Under the pieces are notes generated by a model. The model had not been told where the DNA came from, did not search any database, and was given only the letters and a program-made list of their open reading frames with translations. A stretch of 36,192 bases of DNA. Origin: Dehalococcoidia bacterium. GTDB taxonomy: Bacteria; Chloroflexota; Dehalococcoidia; Dehalococcoidales; W111. This document shows, one piece after another, positions 8,380 to 15,809 of the stretch. How positions within the stretch are numbered: position 1 is the stretch's first letter; every line of letters starts with the position of its first letter. The stretch spans positions 1-36,192 of the forward strand of contig DUEU01000082.1 of NCBI GenBank assembly GCA_011191985.1, in the 5' to 3' direction. The translations under genes and the position numbers were made by a program.

Positions 8380-9567
8380 ATGATAGTCGAACTAACGAAA
8401 GGAGTCTACTGGGTAGGCGTGGTCGACTGGGCACTGAGGCACTTTCACGGTTATGAACTGACCACACACCGTGGCTCTTCATACAATGCCTACCTCATTA
8501 CCGATGAGAAGACCGTGCTCGTGGACACGGTCTGGGGACCTTTTCAGGAGCAGCTTATTGAGAACATTCATGAAATCATCGACCCGGCCAAGATTGACAT
8601 TGTGGTCGCCAATCATGCCGAGACCGACCACTCCGGCGCTTTGCCAGCAGTGATGCGTCATGCTCCCAAGGCGACGGTGATTGTCTCCAAGAGAGGTCTG
8701 GATAGCGTGGAGGGGCACTTCCACCAGCCCTGGAATTTCCAGACAGTAAAAACTGGGGATAAGGTCGGCATCGGTAAGAAAGAGCTTGTCTTTGTCGAGG
8801 CGCCCATGCTGCACTGGCCGGATAGCATGTTCACTTACCTGACTAGTGATAATATCCTCATGCCCAACGATGCTTTCGGCCAGCACTACGCTAATGCATT
8901 TCGTTTCAACGACGAGGTAAACAAGCAGGAACTCTATGAGGAAGCACTGAAGTATTATGCCAACATCCTCACCCCATTCAGCAGCATGGTCTCGAAAAAG
9001 ATAGAAGAGGTGCTGGCACTGAAATTGCCGGTTAACATGATTGCGCCCAGCCACGGCATTATATGGCGGAAGGAACCTCTCCAGATTGTGAAGAAATATC
9101 AAGAGTGGGCGACCCAGGTTCCAGAGAAAACAGCCGTCATTCTTTACGATTCCATGTGGGATGGCACCCGACACATGGCGGAAGCTATTGGCGAAGGGCT
9201 GGCGGCCGAGAATGTTCCCTACAAGACATTCTATATGCCGACCACGGACAGGAATGACGTCGTAACTGAAATCTTTAAAACAAAGGCTATCATTATCGGT
9301 TCGCCAACCTTTAACCAGGGTCTGCTGCCCACCATAGCCCCGATACTGGAAGACCTTAAGGGTCTGAGGTTCCAGAATAAGATTGGCGCCGCCTTTGGCT
9401 GCTACGGCTGGAGCGGGGAGTCGGTGAAAATCATTGAAGAGCATCTGGCCCAGAGCAAGATACCGGTGGTCGCTGAAGGCATCCGGGCTAAATGGCAGCC
9501 GAAACCCGATGACCTGGCCAAATGCCGGGAGTTCGGAGGTACGATAGGCCGCGCTGTAAAAAAGTGA
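8380..9567 (+). CDS. fprA: Flavodiiron protein (A-type flavoprotein, O2/NO reductase)
   Basis: 395 aa with an N-terminal metallo-beta-lactamase-like diiron domain and a C-terminal flavodoxin domain (about 250-395). All diiron ligands are present: His79, Glu81, Asp83, His84, His145, Asp164 and His225, at almost the same numbers as in characterised family members. The FMN loop YDSMWDGT (about 256-263) and GCYGWSGES are clear. The enzyme reduces O2 to water and/or NO to N2O in the cytoplasm of anaerobes, taking electrons from rubredoxin or a similar donor; no rubredoxin gene is adjacent. It is monocistronic, with a strong AAAGGAGG before the ATG, and is preceded by copy 1 of the shared promoter module. 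A 16-codon ORF (8328-8378) ends just before the ATG. Confidence 0.96.
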   Translation: MIVELTKGVYWVGVVDWALRHFHGYELTTHRGSSYNAYLITDEKTVLVDTVWGPFQEQLIENIHEIIDPAKIDIVVANHAETDHSGALPAVMRHAPKATVIVSKRGLDSVEGHFHQPWNFQTVKTGDKVGIGKKELVFVEAPMLHWPDSMFTYLTSDNILMPNDAFGQHYANAFRFNDEVNKQELYEEALKYYANILTPFSSMVSKKIEEVLALKLPVNMIAPSHGIIWRKEPLQIVKKYQEWATQVPEKTAVILYDSMWDGTRHMAEAIGEGLAAENVPYKTFYMPTTDRNDVVTEIFKTKAIIIGSPTFNQGLLPTIAPILEDLKGLRFQNKIGAAFGCYGWSGESVKIIEEHLAQSKIPVVAEGIRAKWQPKPDDLAKCREFGGTIGRAVKK

Positions 9568-9630
9568 TTGCCTAGCACAACGACTCAAAGGTTTTTATGC
9601 CAAGGAGAAGGAAGGGGCGAGCTCAGGCAG

Positions 9631-10590
9631 CTATGCTGTCTTGCCCCCTGAGCTATCATGCTGGTCTATCTCGCAAACGAGACCGGTGGGGCAGCTCTCG
9701 CATTCAAGCTGTAGCGTCGTGTGGCTGATGTTGTAGCGCTGGGCCAGCTCATGCCGGACCGTCCGTACAATTTCAACACTTCCGCTTACCATCTGGTCAT
9801 CAATCACCAGGTGAGCGCTCAGGGCATAAATACCGGAGGTGATCGTCCAGATGTGGATATCATGCACTTCATTTACCCCTGGAACATTTCTGATAGTATC
9901 GATTACCGTGCCTACCGCCATATGTCTGGGAACCGCCTCCAGCAGGACATCCGCTGACTCGCTGACAATCCTCGCTGCCCCCCACAATATGATGACACCG
10001 ATAACCACCGCCGCGATAGCATCGGCAATAAACCAGCCGGTGAACAAGATGACGACGCCGGCAACAATTACCCCGACCGAAGATATGGTATCGCCCATTA
10101 TATGCCAGAAAGCCGCTTTTACATTCAGGCTCCGATGGCTGGCCTTGTTGAGCAGTATTAATCCACCAAGATTGGCCAATAAACCGATGGTGGCCACTAT
10201 AAGCATCAGCGGAGTTCTTATTGCCGGTGGCTCCAGAAACCGCTGATAAGCCTCGTAGAAAATATAAATAGACACCAAGATCAGGATAGTACCGTTGGCC
10301 AGGGCAGCCAGTATTTCGAAACGGTGATAGCCAAAGGTCTTGGTAGCTGTTGCTGGTCGGCGGGCCAGCGTCATGGCCAACAGACTGAGCCCCAGGGCAA
10401 GCGCGTCAACGAGCATGTGCCCGGCGTCACCAAGCAGGGCAAGGCTGCCACTGAAAACGCCGCCGATAATCTCAGCCACCATGACACCCAGGACGATGGC
10501 AAGGGTAACCTTCAGGCGGCGATAATCGGTAAAAGCCTCGTGATGATTATCGGTACTATTTGTGCGATTTTTCTTTTCTATCAAGGTCAC
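9631..10590 (-). CDS. Cation diffusion facilitator (CzcD/ZitB-type) metal exporter
   Basis: 319 aa with six predicted membrane segments between about residues 27 and 210 and a C-terminal cytoplasmic ferredoxin-like domain. The metal sites GDAGHMLVDAL in TM2 and FWHIMGDTISS in TM5 give the His/Asp pairs typical of Zn2+/Co2+/Cd2+ antiporters. The extreme C-terminus, CESCPTGLVC, adds Cys residues that might sense or bind metal. It starts with GTG, has a weak ribosome binding site and lies 27 bases after the disulfide reductase gene, so it is probably the last gene of the 12953-to-9631 operon. Export of Zn or another thiophilic metal released during oxidative stress would fit the context (inference). 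Confidence 0.92.
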   Translation of the reverse strand: MTLIEKKNRTNSTDNHHEAFTDYRRLKVTLAIVLGVMVAEIIGGVFSGSLALLGDAGHMLVDALALGLSLLAMTLARRPATATKTFGYHRFEILAALANGTILILVSIYIFYEAYQRFLEPPAIRTPLMLIVATIGLLANLGGLILLNKASHRSLNVKAAFWHIMGDTISSVGVIVAGVVILFTGWFIADAIAAVVIGVIILWGAARIVSESADVLLEAVPRHMAVGTVIDTIRNVPGVNEVHDIHIWTITSGIYALSAHLVIDDQMVSGSVEIVRTVRHELAQRYNISHTTLQLECESCPTGLVCEIDQHDSSGGKTA

Positions 10591-10617
10591 TTCAACGGAT
10601 ACGGTACGGGATTCAAG

Positions 10618-11985
10618 TCACGGATTCTCCAGGTTGCTCAACGTCCTCAATATCAATTCAGGGAGGGCAGGATGAATGTGCAGACCGTTCTGTATCTGGT
10701 CGATGTTTCCGCCAGAGGCCATGGCATTTATCACTTCCTGTATAAGGATAGGCGCGTATGGGCCAATGATGTGAAAACCCAGTATCTTACCAGTATCTGC
10801 CTCCACAACAGCTTTGGCGAAGGTGTTTTCCTCCATCATGGCTTCGCCTTTGGCCACATCCGAATACTTGGCTCTGCCTACCAGAACCCGGTGCGCTTTC
10901 CTGGCCGCCTCCTCGGTCAGTCCCACGGAAGCAATCTGGGGATGGGAATAGACAGCATGGGGAGCAGCGCCATAGTCCATCTTGATTCGGCTGCCGTGGA
11001 TGGCATTATCAGCAGCCAGCACTGCCTCTCTGTTGGCCAAATGGGTGAACATCTGCTGACCGTTGGCGTCTCCCACCACAAAGATGTCCTTCTTGGTAGT
11101 TTCAAGGTACTCATTAACCCTGATAAAACCTCTTTGGTCAACCTCAACACCCGTCTGCTCTACCGCCAGCCGGTCGGCATTGGACCGGCGCCCTACCGCC
11201 ACCAGTACTCCCTGCGCCGTGAACTCCTTTTTCGTGCCAGCCTTTAAGTCATTGACAATGACAGTAACACCACGTCCATTCCCCTCTACTGCCTCAGCCT
11301 GGACACCGGTGTATACGTCCAGGCGTCGGCTCAACTCCTTCTTCAGGAGCTCAGATATCTCCGGCTCCTCGGCCAGGACAAGCCGGTCGGCCATCTCCAG
11401 TATAGTCACCCTGGTGCCCATGGCGGCGAAAAAGTGGCCGTATTCCACGGCAATATAGCCGCCGCCTATGACTATCAGACTCTCCGGTCTTTCCTTTAGC
11501 TGCAGCACTGTCTCATTGGTCAGGAAGTCTACGCTGTCAAGGCCCTTTATTGGCGGTACCAGCGGACGTGAGCCTGAGGCAATAAAGATTTTATCGCCTT
11601 TGATTTCTTCGCCATTGACTTCTATTGTGTATTCGCCGGTAAAATGCCCTTCACCTTCAAAGAAGTCCAGGTTCCTGGCACGGGAAAGCCCTTGTCTCAT
11701 GTGCTGCTGGTTTTCACGTACGAATTTTCTCATCCGCTCCATGATAAAGCCAAAGTCAACATTTTTTATCTCCGCGGCAATGCCCAGTTTTTTGGCTTCC
11801 TGTATCTCGGCTATCCTGTCAGCAGCGAATATCAGCATCTTTGAGGGTATGCAGCCCAGGTTAGGACAGGTACCGCCGAGGGGACCTTTATCCACCAGGG
11901 CGACGCTCATACCCTGGCCCAGGGCTTCCTCAACGATATTCATCCCGGAGCCGGACCCAATAACAATAACATCATATCCCTTCAT
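10618..11985 (-). CDS. Pyridine nucleotide-disulfide oxidoreductase (mycothione/dihydrolipoamide reductase-like)
   Basis: 455 aa flavoprotein. It has an N-terminal FAD fold with GSGSGM (about 11-16), a redox disulfide GGTCPNLGCIPSK with Cys40 and Cys45, the NAD(P) fold GGGYIAVEYGHFFA (about 176-189), the second FAD motif VGDANG, and a dimerisation domain with HIHPALPE carrying the His/Glu pair. The GSGSG start resembles mycothione reductase more than dihydrolipoamide or mercuric reductase. No lipoyl complex or mer genes are nearby. The substrate is probably a low-molecular-weight disulfide or persulfide, in keeping with the rhodanese in the same operon (inference). Start supported by CGGAGG; 41 bases follow the hemerythrin gene. 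Confidence 0.9.
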   Translation of the reverse strand: MKGYDVIVIGSGSGMNIVEEALGQGMSVALVDKGPLGGTCPNLGCIPSKMLIFAADRIAEIQEAKKLGIAAEIKNVDFGFIMERMRKFVRENQQHMRQGLSRARNLDFFEGEGHFTGEYTIEVNGEEIKGDKIFIASGSRPLVPPIKGLDSVDFLTNETVLQLKERPESLIVIGGGYIAVEYGHFFAAMGTRVTILEMADRLVLAEEPEISELLKKELSRRLDVYTGVQAEAVEGNGRGVTVIVNDLKAGTKKEFTAQGVLVAVGRRSNADRLAVEQTGVEVDQRGFIRVNEYLETTKKDIFVVGDANGQQMFTHLANREAVLAADNAIHGSRIKMDYGAAPHAVYSHPQIASVGLTEEAARKAHRVLVGRAKYSDVAKGEAMMEENTFAKAVVEADTGKILGFHIIGPYAPILIQEVINAMASGGNIDQIQNGLHIHPALPELILRTLSNLENP

Positions 11986-12026
11986 GCCTTACCTCCGTTT
12001 ACCGGACACTGTAATTCAGCATGGAG

Positions 12027-12548
12027 TCATCCCTCTTTCTCGCCCAAAAGCCGGCGACGCAACGACTGAAGCAGTTCCTGCTCGACCTCAGCGTGTGCCT
12101 CTAGCAGCTTGCGAGTATGAGTTATATGCGCGCGCATATCATAAGCGGTTGCCTCCCAGTGGTGACGAGGCAGCTCTCCACCGGTGAGTTGAGAGATATG
12201 GTTCTTGGTGTGAGTAAGGCGGTTTCTGAGGTCTTCATGCTCCAAAAGTAAGGAGTGGAATGCCGAAGCAAGCTCCCGGTCTCCCTGCTCCTCAACAGCA
12301 GCCAGCAGCGCCGTTTCTTCCCGGTCAAAGTGTGCCTGAAGCCCCTGGTCAACCAAATTGACCAGCTCTTCCAGCCTGTCCAGTCCCGCTTTCTGGTCAA
12401 ACCGGCCGGGCATGAAGCCTTCTTGAGCTTCCTCAAAACCCTGAAGTGCTTCGGCATCATTGACAATTTGCTCCATAGACTGTAGCCTTAGGCGGATTGT
12501 CTTATGCTCCTCGACAATTTGTTCAATTAAGTCTAAAGCTGCTTTCAC
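12027..12548 (-). CDS. Hemerythrin-like HHE-domain protein
   Basis: 173 aa, almost entirely helical. Candidate diiron ligands are the His in EEHKTIR near the N-terminus, His and Glu in AHFDREETALL, the His of LLEHEDLR and the His/Glu in ITHTRKLLEAHAEVE. This pattern fits the hemerythrin HHE cation-binding family, whose members bind O2, NO or peroxide or repair iron centres. It starts with GTG five bases after GGGGAGGT and sits 63 bases after the rhodanese stop in the same operon. Together with the flavodiiron protein it suggests a shared O2/NO response. Confidence 0.88.
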   Translation of the reverse strand: MKAALDLIEQIVEEHKTIRLRLQSMEQIVNDAEALQGFEEAQEGFMPGRFDQKAGLDRLEELVNLVDQGLQAHFDREETALLAAVEEQGDRELASAFHSLLLEHEDLRNRLTHTKNHISQLTGGELPRHHWEATAYDMRAHITHTRKLLEAHAEVEQELLQSLRRRLLGEKEG

Positions 12549-12611
12549 AAGCTACCTCCCCAATATCATAGTATAATCCCAACGTAGTTCCCGATTTTCG
12601 GCAGGTCGCCG

Positions 12612-12953
12612 TCAATCATGAGACTTTGCTTCCAAAGGATAGCCCGCCTCGCGCCAGGCATCAAAGCCGCCTTTCAGGGGGTACACGTTCTTGAAGCCAT
12701 TTCCCATCAGTATCTGTGCCGCACGGGCACTGGATGCCTCCTGATGTCAGGTACAGTAAGTGACGATTAAACGGTTATGAGGTAGCTCATCGAGATGCTG
12801 TTCGAGTTCACTATAGTGAATGCGCCGTGCTCCCGGTAACTTTACCTCTGATTCGCGCCAGTCATGCGGATTCCGGGTGTCAATAAAAAGTATTGACTCG
12901 CCGTTGTCCAGCCTCATCTTCACTTCATCAATAGTAATCCTTTGTGGCTCCAT
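12612..12953 (-). CDS. Rhodanese-like protein, probable selenoprotein (in-frame UGA = Sec)
   Basis: Read through one UGA, this is a complete 113-aa single-domain rhodanese. Before the UGA it has FIDTRNPHDWRESEVKLPGA and LIVTYCT; after it HQEASSARAAQIL, VYPLKGGFDAWREAGYP and a TGA stop at 12612-12614. The internal UGA (12747-12749) falls exactly on the second Cys of the YCxCP(N/H)EASSAR motif of related rhodaneses, giving Cys-Thr-Sec. The 42 bases after it fold as a bacterial SECIS-like hairpin (see 12705-12746). ATG 12953 follows GGGGGG; a TTG at 12956 is the alternative. It is the first gene of an operon driven by copy 2 of the promoter module. Alternatives are a pseudogene with a nonsense change or a sequencing error, but the frame and conserved residues are intact on both sides. 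Confidence 0.75.
12705..12746 (-). promoter_or_regulatory. Candidate bacterial SECIS element after the rhodanese UGA
   Basis: On the minus-strand transcript, starting one base after UGA, CAUCAG pairs with CUGAUG as the outer stem. Inside it GUGCC pairs with GGCAC around the five-base loop CGUGC. The apical loop begins 22 nt after the UGA and has G in its second position within a GU, both typical of bacterial SECIS elements. It is found by eye, with no energy calculation. Confidence 0.6.
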
Positions 12954-13017
12954 CAAATTACCCCCCTTCCAGATTCTATCGGACTCACCTGATATGATTC
13001 CACTTTAGCGGATAAAC

Positions 13018-13069
13018 CATAAAACAGTCATAAAATCAATACTAAAAAAGTTACAAAACTGTGACATTT
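13018..13069 (-). promoter_or_regulatory. Pho-box-like promoter module, copy 2 (rhodanese operon)
   Basis: On the minus strand TGTCACA-gttt-TGTAACT starts at 13066, and ATTTTATGACTGTTT begins exactly 30 bases later at 13036, with TATGAC as possible -10. The rhodanese ATG is about 75 bases further. It is arranged back to back with copy 3; the two first boxes are only about 20 bases apart. Confidence 0.7.
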
Positions 13070-13082
13070 ATTATTGCCAGCA

Positions 13083-13130
13083 AAATGACATACTTTGGTA
13101 ATTTTTATTATCATCATTTTATGACTTTTC
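13083..13130 (+). promoter_or_regulatory. Pho-box-like promoter module, copy 3 (RNR remnant)
   Basis: TGACATA-cttt-GGTAATT starts at 13086, and ATTTTATGACTTTTC starts at 13116, the same 30-base offset as copies 1 and 2. It faces the truncated ribonucleotide reductase frame at 13152. Confidence 0.68.
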
Positions 13131-13151
13131 TATTGCCCGGTAATTACACTA

Positions 13152-13421
13152 ATGATTAAACTATATCGATTTAAGGGAACTATCGGCGTGCGCGGTGATT
13201 TGAAATTAGGCATCAACGCCCTAAAGGTGCTGGACCGCCGGTATCCACTCAGGGACGAAGGCGGCCATATCATTGAGACGCCAACGAGTCTTTTCCAACG
13301 AGCAGCCCACACCATTGCCTCCGCAGACACAAACTTTGATCCGGCGGCAGACGTTAGCAGCCTGGAACAGAATATGCCGGCGGCTGCCGGCACGGGATAT
13401 GCCCCTTTTAGAGCGTCTTGA
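13152..13421 (+). pseudogene. nrdJ: Truncated N-terminus of B12-dependent ribonucleotide reductase
   Basis: The 89-residue frame matches the conserved start of class II (adenosylcobalamin) ribonucleotide reductases: NALKVLDRRYPLRDEGG, IIETPTSLFQRAAHTIA and a following FDPAADVSSLEQ. Full-length enzymes continue for several hundred residues with a PNSPTLMNAGT region. Here the similarity ends near residue 72, and a vaguely similar AAGTGY is followed by a stop, consistent with an internal deletion and truncation. No convincing ribosome binding site precedes the ATG. The upstream promoter module is intact, suggesting that full-length nrdJ once belonged to the same regulon. A functional small protein cannot be excluded. 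Confidence 0.6.
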
Positions 13422-13468
13422 GACTATGATAAGCTATTAGCATCACCCACCACTACCAGCGGCCAGGT

Positions 13469-14182
13469 TCAGCGGGGAATCTCTTCAGATGCCGGTAGGT
13501 CTATTATATAGCCCGTCTTGGGCACAGTGCGGATAATTACCTGATGACCGGGGTCTCTCTCTATCTTATTCCTGAGTCGGCTGACCCATGTCCTCAATAT
13601 CTGAACGTCGTCGCGATACTCCGGCCCCCAGACCCTGGTAAGCAGTTCACTGTACAGCATAAGCTTGCCGGCATGTCGGGCAAGCTCGCTCAGCAAGAGC
13701 CACTCGATTCGGGTGAGCGGTATTTCCTGCCCGTCCACGACGACGAGATGTTTCTTGAGATTAACGGTGAGCTTTCCTAAAGTGATGAAGTCAATAACCT
13801 TGCGGTCCTGGCTGGGGACCTGGCGCCGCTTGATAGCTTCAATCCGGGCCACCAGTTCGTCAGGACTGAAGGGCTTGGCCAGGTAGTCGTCAGCACCCAG
13901 TTCCAGGCCCCTTATCTTGTCGGTGCTGGCTTCTTTAGCACTGAGGACGATGACCGGCACTGAGGACATAGCGCGAACCTGCTTTAGGGTCTCAAAGCCG
14001 TCCATGCCGGGCATGACCACATCAAGCACAAGCAGGTCCGGCTCCTGTGACCGCACCTGTTCCAGGGCTGCCAACCCATTATTCGCCGTCAGCACTTCAT
14101 ACCCTGATGCCTGCAGCTTCAGCTTTAGGAACTTGACTATGCGCGGCTCATCATCAACTACCAACACGCGAAATTGCTTCAC
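13469..14182 (-). CDS. OmpR/PhoB-family DNA-binding response regulator (orphan)
   Basis: 237 aa. The receiver domain (about 1-120) has the acidic pair Asp10/Asp11, phospho-acceptor Asp54 in VLDVVMPGMDG, Ser81 and Lys103 in AKPF. The winged-helix output domain (about 135-230) carries LTRIEWLLLSELARH, LLTRVWGPEY, ILRTWVSRLRNKIE and the terminal TVPKTGYII wing. No histidine kinase gene lies in the window. This family binds pairs of heptamers spaced 11 bp apart, exactly the geometry of the four promoter modules around it, so it is the prime candidate for their regulator (inference). It converges with the RNR remnant. Confidence 0.95.
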   Translation of the reverse strand: MKQFRVLVVDDEPRIVKFLKLKLQASGYEVLTANNGLAALEQVRSQEPDLLVLDVVMPGMDGFETLKQVRAMSSVPVIVLSAKEASTDKIRGLELGADDYLAKPFSPDELVARIEAIKRRQVPSQDRKVIDFITLGKLTVNLKKHLVVVDGQEIPLTRIEWLLLSELARHAGKLMLYSELLTRVWGPEYRDDVQILRTWVSRLRNKIERDPGHQVIIRTVPKTGYIIDLPASEEIPR

Positions 14183-14323
14183 TGTCCTGTCCGGTAATTA
14201 CTAACTGCGTCCAAATAATATTTGTCCTCGCCTGGAAATGTCAAACATTTAACATTTTCTCACATCCGTGAAGCATAAGGTCATCACCCGCTACCGAATT
14301 CTTAAACCACCGCAGCTAGACCA

Positions 14324-14371
14324 AAATGTCATACTTTCGTAATATTATCTATTCTATATTTTATGACTTTT
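14324..14371 (+). promoter_or_regulatory. Pho-box-like promoter module, copy 4 (stand-alone receiver)
   Basis: TGTCATA-cttt-CGTAATA starts at 14327 and ATTTTATGACTTTTA at 14358, an offset of 31 instead of 30 bases. It lies 126 bases upstream of the last block's next gene start at 14497. A weaker TGTCAAA-like half site near 14239 could belong to the divergent regulator gene. Confidence 0.65.
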
Positions 14372-14496
14372 AGATGCCGCAACTGTAATAATTACAAGCA
14401 AATCACGTGGCGGTTCGGGGACGAGGACGACCATAATGGTCACTAATTTACTTTCAGGGAGCTAAGATATGATATGTCATCACTGGTTAAGGTCTT

Positions 14497-14874
14497 GTGA
14501 CTTTCATGAATGACATAGAAAAGAAAAAACTCGTGCTGGTGGTCGATGACAATCCGAGAGTACTGAGATTTATTGAAATAGATTTGAAACTCCGCAGGTT
14601 CGAGGTCGTCACGACAACTTCTGGTGAAGAAGCCCTGGAGCTGGTCAAATCAAAGAAGCCGGACATTATGCTGCTGGATATCATAATGCCGGGAATGGAC
14701 GGCTTTGAGGTGCTCCGCCAGTTACGGGCTTTCAGCCAATTACCGGTTATCGCCTTCAGTGCCAGCCATGGGAACCATGATGATGCCCTGCGCCTGGGGG
14801 CCAACGCTTTTATCACCAAACCATTTCATCCTGACGCGATGGTCAGGAGAATAGAGGCGCTTCTGGGGCATTAA
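14497..14874 (+). CDS. Stand-alone response-regulator receiver domain
   Basis: 125 aa with a single CheY-like receiver: Asp17/Asp18, phospho-acceptor Asp61 in LLDIIMPGMDG, Ser88, and Lys108 in TKPF. No output domain follows; the gene stops at LLGH. GTG 14497 follows AAGG, while an ATG at 14506 has no obvious ribosome binding site, so the start is uncertain by three codons. It resembles the receiver of the OmpR-type regulator 300 bp away, with the shared MPGMDGFE.L.Q.RA segment, suggesting duplication. It could act as a phosphate sink or an adaptor in a phosphorelay. Confidence 0.9.
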   Translation: MTFMNDIEKKKLVLVVDDNPRVLRFIEIDLKLRRFEVVTTTSGEEALELVKSKKPDIMLLDIIMPGMDGFEVLRQLRAFSQLPVIAFSASHGNHDDALRLGANAFITKPFHPDAMVRRIEALLGH

Positions 14875-14902
14875 GACTGATTATGCACCGTTCGCTCTGA
14901 AT

Positions 14903-15763
14903 TTAGGCCCAACGAACAATGGCATCGCTCATCCGACAGACCCTTACCATCGGCAGCACATCGTGTACCCGGACTATATCGGCGCCCCGGGCGATACCAA
15001 TAGCCACTGCCGCCGCGGTACCCTCCAAACGCTCCTCGGTGGGTAGCTCCAGCACCTTGCTGATGAAGGACTTGCGCGATGGCCCGATTAGAATCGGGTA
15101 GCCCAGCCCTCTCAGTTCATCCAGGCGGCGGATAAGTTCCAGTTCCTGCCGCCACGACTTGCCAAAGCCTATACCAGGGTCAACGATAATATTCTCTCTG
15201 GGCACCCCCAGTGACAGCGAAAGCTCGATACTGCTGGTCAGGGACAAAGTCACTTCCGCCATCAGGTCGTCGTAGTAAGCAATATCCCGCTGGATAACGC
15301 TGTCATAACCACCTTTGTCTCGCTGGTTGCTCATCAGTATTAAAGGGGTACCCCACTCGGCAGCCAGCTCGGCAAGATGACGGTCCTTCTTCAAACCCCA
15401 CTGGTCATTTATCATGTTTGCTCCGGCTTCAAGTGCCCGCTGCGCCACCGCGGACTTATAGGTATCTACGCTCAACGGGACCGGTACTTCGCCCGCCAGG
15501 CGCTCTATTACAGGGACTACCCGGTGGATTTCTTCGTCAACCGGGACCGGGTCGGCGCCGGGACGGGTCGACTCCCCGCCGATGTCCAGGATATCGACCC
15601 CCTGATTAACAAATTGACGTGCCTGGGCTACGGCCGCCTCAATGCTGATGAGGCCGTCTCCGGAGAACGAGTCCGGGGATACATTTATTATACCCATAAC
15701 ATAGGTCCGCTCCCCCCAGCGAAATTCTGTGTCACCACATCTGGTAATACTCGCCTGACTCAT
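14903..15763 (-). CDS. folP: Dihydropteroate synthase
   Basis: About 286 aa TIM-barrel enzyme that joins p-aminobenzoate to dihydropterin pyrophosphate in folate synthesis. The family signatures MGIINVSPDSFSGDG, DIGGESTRPGA, SVDTYKS, DPGIGFGKS and GPSRKSF are present. The usual ILMHM motif reads ILMSNQRDKGG, so a loop near the active site differs from E. coli-type enzymes. ATG 15763 is chosen because AGGAG sits six bases before it; ATG 15769 overlaps that site. It lies 46 bases downstream of the MFS gene on the same strand. Confidence 0.95.
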   Translation of the reverse strand: MSQASITRCGDTEFRWGERTYVMGIINVSPDSFSGDGLISIEAAVAQARQFVNQGVDILDIGGESTRPGADPVPVDEEIHRVVPVIERLAGEVPVPLSVDTYKSAVAQRALEAGANMINDQWGLKKDRHLAELAAEWGTPLILMSNQRDKGGYDSVIQRDIAYYDDLMAEVTLSLTSSIELSLSLGVPRENIIVDPGIGFGKSWRQELELIRRLDELRGLGYPILIGPSRKSFISKVLELPTEERLEGTAAAVAIGIARGADIVRVHDVLPMVRVCRMSDAIVRWA

Positions 15764-15809
15764 GACCATCTCCTGTAATCGTATTAAGAAGGCAGCCGGG
15801 CTGGTGCCT

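Noticed and set aside
8479-9588. 369-codon minus-strand ORF opposite the flavodiiron gene
   Set aside because: Shadow frame; the plus-strand protein has all family ligands and motifs, while this one has none.
9620-9654. Perfect 8-bp inverted repeat AGCTCAGG/CCTGAGCT at the end of the CDF gene
   Set aside because: Long 19-base loop, overlaps coding sequence and has no T-run on either strand, so not called a terminator.
10324-11247. 307-codon plus-strand ORF opposite the CDF and disulfide reductase genes
   Set aside because: Spans the junction of two well-supported minus-strand genes and has no recognisable domain.
11468-12187. 239-codon plus-strand ORF opposite the disulfide reductase and hemerythrin genes
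   Set aside because: Ser/Pro/Arg-rich translation typical of antisense frames.
14230-14255. TGTCAAA-like half site as a fifth promoter module for the OmpR-type regulator
   Set aside because: Second heptamer and the -10-like block are missing and orientation is wrong for that gene; at best a weak operator.
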